Shown here: positions 1 to 5,819 of the stretch, piece by piece | Numbering within the stretch: position 1 is the first letter of the stretch | Layout: every line of letters begins with the position of its first letter | From: Candidatus Pacearchaeota archaeon | Lineage (GTDB): Archaea; Nanobdellota; Nanobdellia; Pacearchaeales; GW2011-AR1 | Reading direction: 5' to 3' | Length of the DNA stretch: 10,593 nt | Assembly: GCA_017609045.1 (NCBI GenBank) | Contig: JAFCES010000011.1 | Location: forward strand, 1 to 10,593 | The notes under the pieces: generated by a model | The model's input: the letters and a program-made list of their open reading frames with translations, nothing else | Database searches by the model: none | Told to the model about the DNA's origin: nothing | Position numbers and translations under genes: made by a program

Positions 1-510
1 CTTTTTCCAGGAAATCGAGATTAGCTTCAAACTTATGCTCTTTTCTTACATCTTTTTTCATTCTTTTTACAGCCACTTCAACAGGCACATCAAGAATAAA
101 AACTATATCTGGAATAACTAAGTGAGAACGCATATCTATTAACTTTTCTATAGGCATGCCTTGAGCCCACTGATATGCTAAAGTAGAGTATTTATATCTG
201 TCTGAAATCACCCAAACTCTTTTTTTTAAAGCAGGTTCTATCATCTCCTGTAAATGTTCTTTCCTGTCCTGAATAAAAAGCTCAGTTAACTTTTCTTTCT
301 GGCTTTCTGGATTTGTTTTTTGTTTTTTTGATTTGAATCCTGTCTTAATATCTTCCTTATCTCTCTTTTTTTATAAGGCTCTCTTGTTATTAATAAATGA
401 ACATACTTATTCTGATTAAAAAGGTAATTTGCGAAATTCCATAATATAGTTGATTTTCCACAACCATCAATTCCTTCAAAAACTATAAACTTGCCTCTTT
501 TTTCCTGCAT
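1..510 (-). CDS. tmk: Thymidylate kinase, 3' end beyond the window, interrupted by a -1 frame change
   Basis: Phosphorylates dTMP to dTDP with ATP in the cytoplasm. The first frame (510 down to a TAA at 286-288) gives 74 residues with the P-loop GIDGCGKST (residues 13-21) and the TREP motif (42-45). The rest of the enzyme lies in the -1 frame, open from about 330 down to position 1: EKLTELFIQDRKEH, then the DRY motif in ISDRYKYSTLAYQ, then IPDIVFILDVP for the strand carrying the base-proximal Asp. The shift must fall near 316-329, where the mRNA reads A7-C-A6-C and contains a zero-frame A AAA AAC heptamer. Restoring the frame needs a -1 slip or one extra A. It lies 24 bases after thyA, so the two are probably co-transcribed, though a TATA-like CATAAAAAAATT sits at the right distance ahead of the ATG. 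The family assignment is sure. Whether the break is an assembly error, a mutation or recoding is open. Confidence 0.9.
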
Positions 511-515
511 TTTTA

Positions 516-542
516 TTTTTTTATGGTAATTTTTTTATGGTA
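516..542. repeat. 13-bp tandem direct repeat at the thyA-tmk junction
   Basis: The unit TTTTTTTATGGTA (plus strand) occurs at 516-528 and again at 530-542, one base apart. The second copy contains the thyA stop codon (535-537). The first lies in the 24-base spacer just ahead of the tmk start. On the minus strand each copy ends in ATAAAAAAA, so the duplication also places a TATA-like run about 25 bases ahead of the tmk ATG. Whether this is replication slippage or a useful promoter is not decidable from sequence. Confidence 0.85.
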
Positions 543-1527
543 GATATCCTGACTTAAATTTTTCAATTAACCACTCTAATGTTTCTTTTCTTTTACCTTC
601 TATTTTCCACATTTCTCTTTCTCTTAACAATTCTTCTAATTCCGGAAGAATTAATGAATCTCTTACTTCTTCACCCCCCATACTTTTTTTTACAAATTCC
701 TCTTCATCATGTCTCTCAAAAAAGCTCTTTAATCCAGACTTATCATCACCTTTAACAGATCTAAAATCCTGACCATAAATATGCAAAGACATAGAAAAAT
801 CAGCATAACTTCCTACCTTAATATCTTTCCCCATCATCTCACTTAGCTCATCTGCCCAAATCTTTTGCCAAAATGTAACTCCTATGACATTATCTGCCCA
901 AGCTTTATATAAGTCTCTCGAACGCCAGGTTGTTGTCATATTCAAATATAATATTTTATCTTTTCCTTCTACACATCTCAATTGAATTTCTCTTAAACAA
1001 GGCAAATCTGCCTTCATAAAAGGATCAATTTCAGGCAAAGATGTAGAAGCAACAGCCCTTCTTGTATATGGGGTTTTAGCAACTCTATCCAAAGCAATTC
1101 CTATCTGATCTATAGTTCTGCCATCTTGCAAAGGATATTCTCTTAATCTTTGACTATAATGATAAGGCCATTCAGTAGCTTCTAATTCTTCTCCCTTCTC
1201 TATTTTTTCTCGCAATACATCTAAACTTAAAATTAAATTATTTTTTACTCCCATCATTTCTGCTAGATATTTTCCCCTCTCTGAAAAACTTATTGCTGGG
1301 AATCTGGGCTCATTAAGAGGGTTGGTAATTTCAATTAAAACTCTCGCATCTTTGCTTGGAGGGTCTATACTTTCTCCTTTGACATACCTGTCATACTCCG
1401 TCGGAATACTATAGCCATGTTCCCAAACAACTTTCATTGCTCTATAAAAAGCTCTCGGAATAGAATCAGCCATTACATGCAAAGTCGGGATTCTTTCTTT
1501 AGCTACTTCTATATTTTTTTCCTGCAT
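535..1527 (-). CDS. thyA: Thymidylate synthase, ThyA-type, archaeal form
   Basis: Methylates dUMP to dTMP using methylenetetrahydrofolate; cytoplasmic dimer in this family. The ThyA active site is visible: TRRAV (155-159) supplies the paired arginines that grip the dUMP phosphate of the other subunit, DLPCLREIQLR holds the catalytic Cys177, RSRD (202-205) follows, N213 stands eight residues after the Asp exactly as in E. coli (D169/N177), and LHIY gives H249 and Y251, matching H207/Y209. The Cys is followed by Leu, not the His of bacterial PCH. At 330 residues it is longer than the E. coli enzyme (264), with extra length at the N terminus (about 1-60) and C terminus (about 255-330). The start is supported by a TATA element centred about 27 bases upstream, giving a leaderless message; the GGAG one base before the ATG is too close to act as a Shine-Dalgarno site. 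It is followed by tmk, the next enzyme in dTTP synthesis. Confidence 0.93.
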   Translation of the reverse strand: MQEKNIEVAKERIPTLHVMADSIPRAFYRAMKVVWEHGYSIPTEYDRYVKGESIDPPSKDARVLIEITNPLNEPRFPAISFSERGKYLAEMMGVKNNLILSLDVLREKIEKGEELEATEWPYHYSQRLREYPLQDGRTIDQIGIALDRVAKTPYTRRAVASTSLPEIDPFMKADLPCLREIQLRCVEGKDKILYLNMTTTWRSRDLYKAWADNVIGVTFWQKIWADELSEMMGKDIKVGSYADFSMSLHIYGQDFRSVKGDDKSGLKSFFERHDEEEFVKKSMGGEEVRDSLILPELEELLREREMWKIEGKRKETLEWLIEKFKSGYLP

Positions 1528-1549
1528 ACTCCTTTTTAAAACTTCTTTC

Positions 1550-1559
1550 TTTATAAATA
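1550..1559 (-). promoter_or_regulatory. TATA box for thyA
   Basis: Minus strand TATTTATAAAG, centred about 27 bases ahead of the thyA ATG at 1527. It lies in the 55-base gap after rps10, so thyA need not depend on read-through from the ribosomal gene. Confidence 0.6.
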
Positions 1560-1582
1560 TTATCGCAAGAAAAAATATATTT

Positions 1583-1891
1583 TCAATCCTTCATCTCTAT
1601 CTTTATATTTATACTTCTAGGAATAGGGACTCTCATTATAGCGTGTAAAACTCTGTCATTAGCAGGCAAGTCTATTATTCTTTTATGAACTCTCATCTCA
1701 AATCTGTCGAAAGTTGCTTTTCCATCTCCACATGGGCTTTTTCTTGTTGTAATTTTCATTTTTTTTGTAGGTAAGGGAATAGGACCAGAAATAACAATAC
1801 CTGCCTTGCTAGCTATATCTCTTATTGTTTCGCATACCTCATTAAGTGCATTAATATCTACACTGCTCAATTTTATCCTTACCTTTGCCAT
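1583..1891 (-). CDS. rps10: Small ribosomal subunit protein uS10 (S10)
   Basis: Ribosomal protein of the 30S head. The 102-residue length is normal for archaeal S10. Family hallmarks are plain: MAKVRIKLSSVD at the start, ISGPIPLPTKK (34-44) and TTRKSPCGDG (48-57) around the extended loop that reaches into the subunit, then FEMRVHKRIIDL (63-74) and IPRSINIKIEM at the end. The start fits an archaeal TATA centred 25 bases upstream, implying a leaderless mRNA. In many archaea this gene follows EF-1 alpha (tuf). Here it is transcribed alone, divergently from a nuclease and upstream of thyA. A run of six T (minus strand, 1570-1575) shortly after the stop may end transcription. Confidence 0.97.
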   Translation of the reverse strand: MAKVRIKLSSVDINALNEVCETIRDIASKAGIVISGPIPLPTKKMKITTRKSPCGDGKATFDRFEMRVHKRIIDLPANDRVLHAIMRVPIPRSINIKIEMKD

Positions 1892-1910
1892 AATAAAACT
1901 CGAGGAAAAT

Positions 1911-1922
1911 TAATTTAAAAAC
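1911..1922 (-). promoter_or_regulatory. TATA box for rps10
   Basis: Minus strand GGTTTTTAAATTA, centred about 25 bases ahead of the rps10 ATG, with the purine-rich AGGAAAGG just upstream as a possible BRE. It lies in the 86-base divergent gap with the nuclease gene. Confidence 0.65.
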
Positions 1923-1947
1923 CTTTCCTACGCAACACAACATAAAA

Positions 1948-1957
1948 CTTATTAAAT
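1948..1957 (+). promoter_or_regulatory. TATA box for the thermonuclease gene
   Basis: CTTATTAAATC, centred about 25 bases ahead of the ATG at 1978. This predicts a transcript starting at or next to the start codon. Confidence 0.55.
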
Positions 1958-1977
1958 CTCAGTTTTGATATTTTTGA

Positions 1978-2745
1978 ATGGAAAGAAAAAAAGCAGGCAA
2001 AAATAAAAAAAGTCTCCATAATCAGAATTTCAGAATTTTAGTTTATATTCTAATAATTTTCACTTTCCTCTTACTTGGATATCTATTTCCGAATCCAACT
2101 GGAAAAGCTGTGCATGAGGTTAGGAAGACAAATATAACAAGAGTTATTGACGGCGACACACTTGAAACAAATTTAGGAAAGATCCGACTTCTTGGTATGA
2201 ATGCTCCTGAAAAAAACCAATATTATTATGAGGAGGCCAAAAATTTTCTTAAAAAATTTGAAGGAGAAGAGGTTGAACTGAGGATTAAAGAAAAGGACAA
2301 ATATAAAAGATTTTTAGCTTATGTTTTTTATCAAGACAAAAATATCAATGAGGAGATTTTGTTGCGCGGGTTAGCTCATCTTTTTATCTATGAAGAAGAT
2401 AAATATACCCAAAAACTTCAAAGAGCAGAGAGAACAGCAAGAAATCAGAGAAAGGGTATATGGGAAAAAAGTGAGGATGAGTGTGCTAGTTGTATTATGT
2501 TAATTGAGTTAAGTAGTATAGATCCTGGAGAGTATGTAGAGTTAAGGAATATTTGTGATTTTAATTGTAATCTAAAAGGATGGACAATTAAAGATTCAGC
2601 AACCCACATTAAAAAATTAAACTTTTCTTTGTCAAGGGGGGAAGAAAAGAAAATAGAGTATAAAGGCAGAGTATGGAATGATGCAGGAGACACCTTATTT
2701 TTAAGAGATGAAAAAGGCTTGTTGGTTTTATGGCATAGGTATTGA
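1978..2745 (+). CDS. Membrane-anchored thermonuclease (SNase fold) with C-terminal lamin-tail domain
   Basis: Predicted outward-facing DNA/RNA nuclease. A basic N terminus precedes one hydrophobic segment (about 18-37), then PTGKAV. The SNase-like domain spans about 50-163: IDGDT (57-61) with both metal-site aspartates D58 and D60, IRLLGMNAPE (69-78), DKYKRFLAY (107-115) and the helix IWEK that closes the domain. Aligned without gaps to staphylococcal nuclease, R70, E78 and R111 match the catalytic R35, E43 and R87, but Ca2+ ligand D40 is N75 and T41 is A76. Residues about 172-255 form a lamin-tail domain: EYVELRN, LKGWTIKD, then DAGDTLFLRD and the terminal tyrosine. Four cysteines (169, 172, 193, 197) could form disulfides outside the cell. 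The nuclease assignment is firm, the LTD good, and full activity uncertain because of N75/A76. Confidence 0.88.
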   Translation: MERKKAGKNKKSLHNQNFRILVYILIIFTFLLLGYLFPNPTGKAVHEVRKTNITRVIDGDTLETNLGKIRLLGMNAPEKNQYYYEEAKNFLKKFEGEEVELRIKEKDKYKRFLAYVFYQDKNINEEILLRGLAHLFIYEEDKYTQKLQRAERTARNQRKGIWEKSEDECASCIMLIELSSIDPGEYVELRNICDFNCNLKGWTIKDSATHIKKLNFSLSRGEEKKIEYKGRVWNDAGDTLFLRDEKGLLVLWHRY

Positions 2746-2750
2746 GAAAT

Positions 2751-2757
2751 AAAAAAA
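2751..2757 (-). terminator. Oligo-T terminator after tRNA-Asp
   Basis: Seven T on the minus strand begin immediately after the discriminator base, the usual type of archaeal terminator. No hairpin is needed or seen. Confidence 0.55.
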
Positions 2758-2890
2758 CGCCCTGACCGGGAGTCGAACCCGGAGCTGGGCCGTTCTGTGC
2801 TATTGTAGTCTCTTTGATTCCTAGAACTTTCTTTTCTAAAGAAAGTTGTAGCACGACAGGGCCCTATGTTAGCCGCTACACCACCAGGGC
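2758..2890 (-). tRNA. tRNA-Asp(GTC), intron-containing
   Basis: Full cloverleaf after removing 2793-2853. Acceptor GCCCTGG pairs with TCAGGGC (last pair G-T), discriminator G73. The D-arm reads GTGTAGCGGCTAACAT. The anticodon stem is GGGCC/GGCCC with loop CTGTCG+C, so the anticodon is GTC. The variable loop is AGCT, and the T-arm is CCGGG-TTCGACT-CCCGG. G73 with GTC agrees with aspartate identity. CCA is not encoded. Exons are 2854-2890 (37 nt) and 2758-2792 (35 nt). It faces the nuclease gene, 12 bases from its stop codon. Confidence 0.95.
2793..2853 (-). other. Archaeal tRNA intron (61 nt) in tRNA-Asp, canonical 37/38 site
   Basis: A strict bulge-helix-bulge is visible. The outer helix is the anticodon stem GGGCC/GGCCC. 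The central 4-bp helix is CTGT (32-35) with intron ACAG. The 5' bulge is CG|T, the 3' bulge is AA|C, and the inner helix is GCTA/TAGC. The body of the intron carries a hairpin AACTTTC/GAAAGTT. The cleavage points follow the normal rule for archaeal tRNA endonuclease. Confidence 0.93.
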
Positions 2891-2912
2891 ATAAAAACCC
2901 TAAAGATAAGAT

Positions 2913-2922
2913 ATTTTTAAAG
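2913..2922 (-). promoter_or_regulatory. TATA box for tRNA-Asp
   Basis: Minus strand CTTTAAAAAT, centred about 27 bases ahead of G1 of the tRNA. Confidence 0.6.
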
Positions 2923-2956
2923 CTTATTGTATAGCATAAAAACTTTTAATATTCTC

Positions 2957-4063
2957 TCAAACCAGAATTTTAAATTTCTTCCTTGACTTTTTATTCTTCT
3001 TTCCTCTCTTTTTTGTTATAATTCTGGCTATCAAAATCAGACCAGCTAAAATTAAAGCTAGAAAAAAAGCAGTAAGTAGAGGAATAAGATAATATACAGA
3101 AAGTGTAATTTTTTTAAAATCCAAAGTTTTTTTAGGTATTTTTGAAAGAGGGAAATCCTCACACCTTATTTCTTTTACAAACACAGGACTTTCTATATCA
3201 TAATAATAAACCCACCTCTCTTTTTCCTCGGAATAAACTATCCTAGAATTATGACCTGCTTTCCCTTTCTCAGCCAGTCTCGCTATTTCCTCTATATCTT
3301 TATCCTCTATATTAATTACCCCCTTCCTTTTCAATCCTACAATCTCTTGTCTCATGGCTTCTTCCCAATCCATATCCCATTTTATAACTGGATTAAAATC
3401 TTTAAGTGTTCTCTCAGCCTCAACTGTTCTGTATGAAGAAAAAAGCTCAGAAAATCTATTAATAAGCCCTGAAAATCTCAATACCTCTTCTACACTTTCT
3501 TTAATTTCTTTAGGAATACACTTGTTTCCTTTAGGATTATAGATGCATTTCCCATTGCATCCCCCACAACTGCCAAGTTTTTCATTTACCTCTATTATTA
3601 TGTCATTCCTTCTCTTAAATGAACTTATTATAATACTCACCTGATCTTTCCTAAATTCAAAGTTGTTTTTGCCAGCTATTATATCCCAACCCTTATAATT
3701 TGTAATTCCCTCACTCATCTTTACACCACCTGAAACAGAAGAAATAATACTAAAATAAGGCATCTTGATTTCCTCTTCTTCTAAAGGTGTTTGTAACCTT
3801 ACAGACAAACAATTTGTTTTGCATACTGGAGCAGAAACTTCTGTAAGTATAGCTGCAAGATTTTTATTATATTCAGACTGAAAAATATATTTGCCTTCTT
3901 CATATAAAAAATTTCTTGCCTTCAAAAACAAGCCGAGGTTGTAGTAGGTTTTAGGTTTACTCAAAACTACTTCAGCAGCGAAACTGTCAGTAGGATTGAT
4001 ACAAGCTTTTGTTAAAGGCAATAAAAAGAAAAGAAATATTACAATGAAGATCTTCTTATTCAT
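2957..4063 (-). CDS. Secreted, C-terminally anchored membrane protein of unknown function
   Basis: I do not recognise the family. The 368 residues show a signal peptide (about 1-20, ending LTKA before C21), a large outside region, one transmembrane helix (about 324-349), and a very basic tail of 19 residues rich in Lys and Arg, so the C terminus should face the cytoplasm. The outer part carries eight cysteines (21, 81, 85, 166, 169, 173, 182, 301). The cluster CGGCNGKC (166-173) looks like a disulfide knot or metal site. Residues about 184-270 are charged and look helical, a possible stalk. The TKAC at the end of the signal is not a convincing lipobox. The gene has its own promoter, divergent from polX across 70 bases. 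It may be an envelope or surface-contact protein; that is inference only. Confidence 0.85.
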   Translation of the reverse strand: MNKKIFIVIFLFFLLPLTKACINPTDSFAAEVVLSKPKTYYNLGLFLKARNFLYEEGKYIFQSEYNKNLAAILTEVSAPVCKTNCLSVRLQTPLEEEEIKMPYFSIISSVSGGVKMSEGITNYKGWDIIAGKNNFEFRKDQVSIIISSFKRRNDIIIEVNEKLGSCGGCNGKCIYNPKGNKCIPKEIKESVEEVLRFSGLINRFSELFSSYRTVEAERTLKDFNPVIKWDMDWEEAMRQEIVGLKRKGVINIEDKDIEEIARLAEKGKAGHNSRIVYSEEKERWVYYYDIESPVFVKEIRCEDFPLSKIPKKTLDFKKITLSVYYLIPLLTAFFLALILAGLILIARIITKKRGKKNKKSRKKFKILV

Positions 4064-4084
4064 TTATTTTTAAAATCTTTGAAG

Positions 4085-4095
4085 TTTAAAAATTT
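4085..4095 (-). promoter_or_regulatory. TATA box for the 368-residue membrane protein gene
   Basis: Minus strand AAATTTTTAAA, centred about 26 bases ahead of the ATG at 4063. It lies back to back with the polX TATA box, 9 bases apart. Confidence 0.55.
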
Positions 4096-4103
4096 ATGGA
4101 AGA

Positions 4104-4113
4104 TTTTTTAAAT
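4104..4113 (+). promoter_or_regulatory. TATA box for polX
   Basis: TTTTTTAAAT, centred about 25 bases ahead of the ATG at 4134, predicting a leaderless transcript. Confidence 0.6.
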
Positions 4114-4133
4114 CTCTTTCTCTATTTCTTTTT

Positions 4134-5117
4134 ATGAAAAAAGAGGCAAAGGGCAAGAAAATAAATGAGGAGATAGCTAGAATTTTTTATGAGATAGCTG
4201 ATATTTTAGAAATAAAGAGAGTGAGGTGGAAGCCACAAGCTTATAGGATGGCTGCCCAGGCTATTGAAAGTTTAAGAAAAAATGTTGCTGAAATATATAA
4301 AGAAGGGAATAGGAAAGCTTTAGAAAAAATTCCAGGAGTAGGCGAGGGAATAGCTAAAAAAATTATACAGTATATTGAAACAGGCAAAATTCAGGAGTAT
4401 GAAAAATTAAAGAAGAGTCTGCCTGCTGAACTCTATAAGATAATGAAAATTCCAGGGGTTGGTCCTAAAAAGGCTTCTTTATTCTACAAAGAGTTAGGCA
4501 TTAAAAATATAAAACAGCTTGAAAAAGCAGCTAAACAAGGTAAAATTAAAGACCTTCCATTATTCAAAGAAAGGGCAGAAGAAAAGATTTTAGAGGGAAT
4601 AACTATGCTGAAAAGACAAAAAGGCAGAATACTATTAAGACAGGCTGAGAAATTAGGAAAGAAAATAATCGGGCAAGTGAAAAAATTAAAAGAGGTGGAG
4701 AGAATAGAAATGGCTGGTTCTTTAAGAAGAAAAAAACCAACAGTAAGAGATCTTGATATGGTTGTTCAAACTTCCTCGCCAACAAAACTTGCAGAAAAGA
4801 TAGTCAAGCTACCTTTTGTTAGAAAGGTTTTAGGGAAAGGGAAAGAAAAAGCTACAATCATTACTCAAGAAGGCATTCAAGCAGACTTTAGATTTTTCAC
4901 TAAAGAAAATTTTGGTTCTGGTATTCTCTACTTTACAGGAGACAAGCAGCATAATATCTGGTTAAGAAGAAAAGCCATTAAAAAAGGATGGAAGCTGAAT
5001 GAGTATGGCTTGTTTAAGGGAAGGAAAAGAGTAGCAGGAAAAACTGAAGCCGAGATATACAAAAAACTAAAAGTAAAAATGCCTCCTCCAGAAAAAAGAA
5101 TAGGAGAAACAGAGTAA
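4134..5117 (+). CDS. polX: DNA polymerase X family protein (Pol beta-like), without PHP domain
   Basis: Template-directed gap-filling polymerase of the base-excision or end-joining repair type. N-terminal 8-kDa-like region (about 10-95) with helix-hairpin-helix LEKIPGVGEGIAKKI (63-77); a second hairpin IMKIPGVGPKKA (103-114) in the fingers. The palm starts at AGSLRR (194-199), where the GS motif binds the triphosphate. The catalytic carboxylates are D206 and D208 in RDLDMVV and D251 in QADFRFF. The thumb shows YFTGDKQHNIWLRRKA (266-281) and NEYGLF (289-294). The 327-residue chain stops at MPPPEKRIGETE, just where bacterial and many archaeal PolX proteins (about 570 residues) continue into the PHP exonuclease domain, so no proofreading domain is present. 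A 66-residue membrane-protein gene starts one base after its stop. Confidence 0.93.
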   Translation: MKKEAKGKKINEEIARIFYEIADILEIKRVRWKPQAYRMAAQAIESLRKNVAEIYKEGNRKALEKIPGVGEGIAKKIIQYIETGKIQEYEKLKKSLPAELYKIMKIPGVGPKKASLFYKELGIKNIKQLEKAAKQGKIKDLPLFKERAEEKILEGITMLKRQKGRILLRQAEKLGKKIIGQVKKLKEVERIEMAGSLRRKKPTVRDLDMVVQTSSPTKLAEKIVKLPFVRKVLGKGKEKATIITQEGIQADFRFFTKENFGSGILYFTGDKQHNIWLRRKAIKKGWKLNEYGLFKGRKRVAGKTEAEIYKKLKVKMPPPEKRIGETE

Positions 5118-5118
5118 G

Positions 5119-5319
5119 ATGGCAGAAGAAACTCATACTGGTGGTTTGAGGAAATTTGTCATACCAAAAGGTTATCAGCCAGAAAGAGATGTAGAATTAG
5201 AAAAGAAGATAGAGGAAGGTTATGAAAAATACTATAAAAGAAAAAAGAGAAACAGAATTATCAAGATTATTATTTTACTCATAATTTTATTCATAGTTGG
5301 GCTTTTGATTTTAAGGTAA
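5119..5319 (+). CDS. Small tail-anchored membrane protein of unknown function
   Basis: I do not recognise this protein. Its 66 residues consist of a polar, charged N-terminal part with a predicted helix (about 24-45, ending in KRKKRNR) followed by one hydrophobic stretch (about 47-65) that reaches the C terminus. This is the layout of a tail-anchored protein with its body in the cytoplasm. The ATG lies one base after the polX stop codon, with no room for a separate promoter, so it should be translated from the polX message. GGAG at 5103-5106 is rather far (12 bases) for a Shine-Dalgarno site, so translational coupling is more likely. Tight linkage hints at a role near the polymerase or simply at shared expression. 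Confidence 0.75.
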   Translation: MAEETHTGGLRKFVIPKGYQPERDVELEKKIEEGYEKYYKRKKRNRIIKIIILLIILFIVGLLILR

Positions 5320-5329
5320 TTTTTTAAAC
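5320..5329 (+). promoter_or_regulatory. TATA box for the four-helix membrane protein gene
   Basis: TTTTTTAAAC begins right after the stop of the preceding gene. It is centred about 35 bases ahead of the ATG at 5360, so a start 25 bases downstream would leave a leader of about ten bases holding the Shine-Dalgarno site. Confidence 0.45.
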
Positions 5330-5348
5330 TCAAATAATTTAAATAAAA

Positions 5349-5356
5349 AGGAGGGG
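5349..5356 (+). promoter_or_regulatory. Strong Shine-Dalgarno site
   Basis: AGGAGGGG ends three bases before the ATG at 5360. It is the only strong, well-placed ribosome binding site in the window, and it goes with the only gene whose TATA box sits too far upstream for a leaderless message. Confidence 0.65.
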
Positions 5357-5359
5357 AAA

Positions 5360-5752
5360 ATGGCTCTTACTGCAATAGAAATCATGGCTTTAATTGTGGT
5401 GGTAATTTCAGCTGTTAAGATAGTCATTATCTTGTTTAATCCGAGAGTCTGGTACAATTCGGTTGTTAAAAAAGTTTATGCTATTCCAATATTAACCAGC
5501 ATTGTAACTTTAATTTCAGCAGTTTTTGCTTTAAATTACCTGTTAGCTTCTGGCATAACTATTGTGCAGATTTTTGCAGTAATGTTATTTTGGATGTTTG
5601 TAATGGCTTTAAGTTTTGCAGTGTACTCAAAAGAAGTTTTAATTTGGGCTGATAAAATGTTGAGAGACCACAAATTTATAAAAAAATCTTGGTTGCCTCT
5701 ACTCGTCTGGATTGTCCTGATAATCTGGGCTTTGTACGCTTTGTTTGCTTAG
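5360..5752 (+). CDS. Four-helix integral membrane protein of unknown function
   Basis: I do not recognise the family. The 130 residues are mostly hydrophobic, with four likely transmembrane segments at about 5-26, 42-62, 68-88 and 108-129. They are joined by short basic loops (NPRVWYNSVVKKVY at 27-40, and a charged loop SKEVLIWADKMLRDHKFIKKS at about 89-109). No catalytic or transport motif is evident. The start follows the strong Shine-Dalgarno site at 5349-5356. It lies 40 bases after the 66-residue tail-anchored gene and probably has its own promoter, though read-through from polX is possible. The stop is 31 bases from the 3' end of the opposing tRNA-Tyr gene. Confidence 0.85.
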   Translation: MALTAIEIMALIVVVISAVKIVIILFNPRVWYNSVVKKVYAIPILTSIVTLISAVFALNYLLASGITIVQIFAVMLFWMFVMALSFAVYSKEVLIWADKMLRDHKFIKKSWLPLLVWIVLIIWALYALFA

Positions 5753-5819
5753 TTTGTTTTTTCATTTTCTCCTAATAAAAATATCCCCGCGGGCGGATTC
5801 GAACCGCCGGTCTTCCGGT

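Noticed and set aside
1..510. tmk as a decayed pseudogene
   Set aside because: All visible motifs are intact, there is only one frame change, and it sits in paired A-runs. A missing base or recoding is likelier than decay.
2445..2854. Two minus-strand frames of about 80 codons across the nuclease 3' end and tRNA-Asp
   Set aside because: They overlap a confident coding gene and a confident tRNA and show no family features.
4001..4025. Lipoprotein signal in the 368-residue protein (Cys21 after TKA)
   Set aside because: The residues before the cysteine are T-K-A, not a proper lipobox, and the protein already has a C-terminal membrane helix.
5349..5356. AGGAGGGG as part of a general Shine-Dalgarno rule for start choice in this window
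   Set aside because: No other gene here has a comparable site at proper spacing, so starts were chosen by TATA distance instead.
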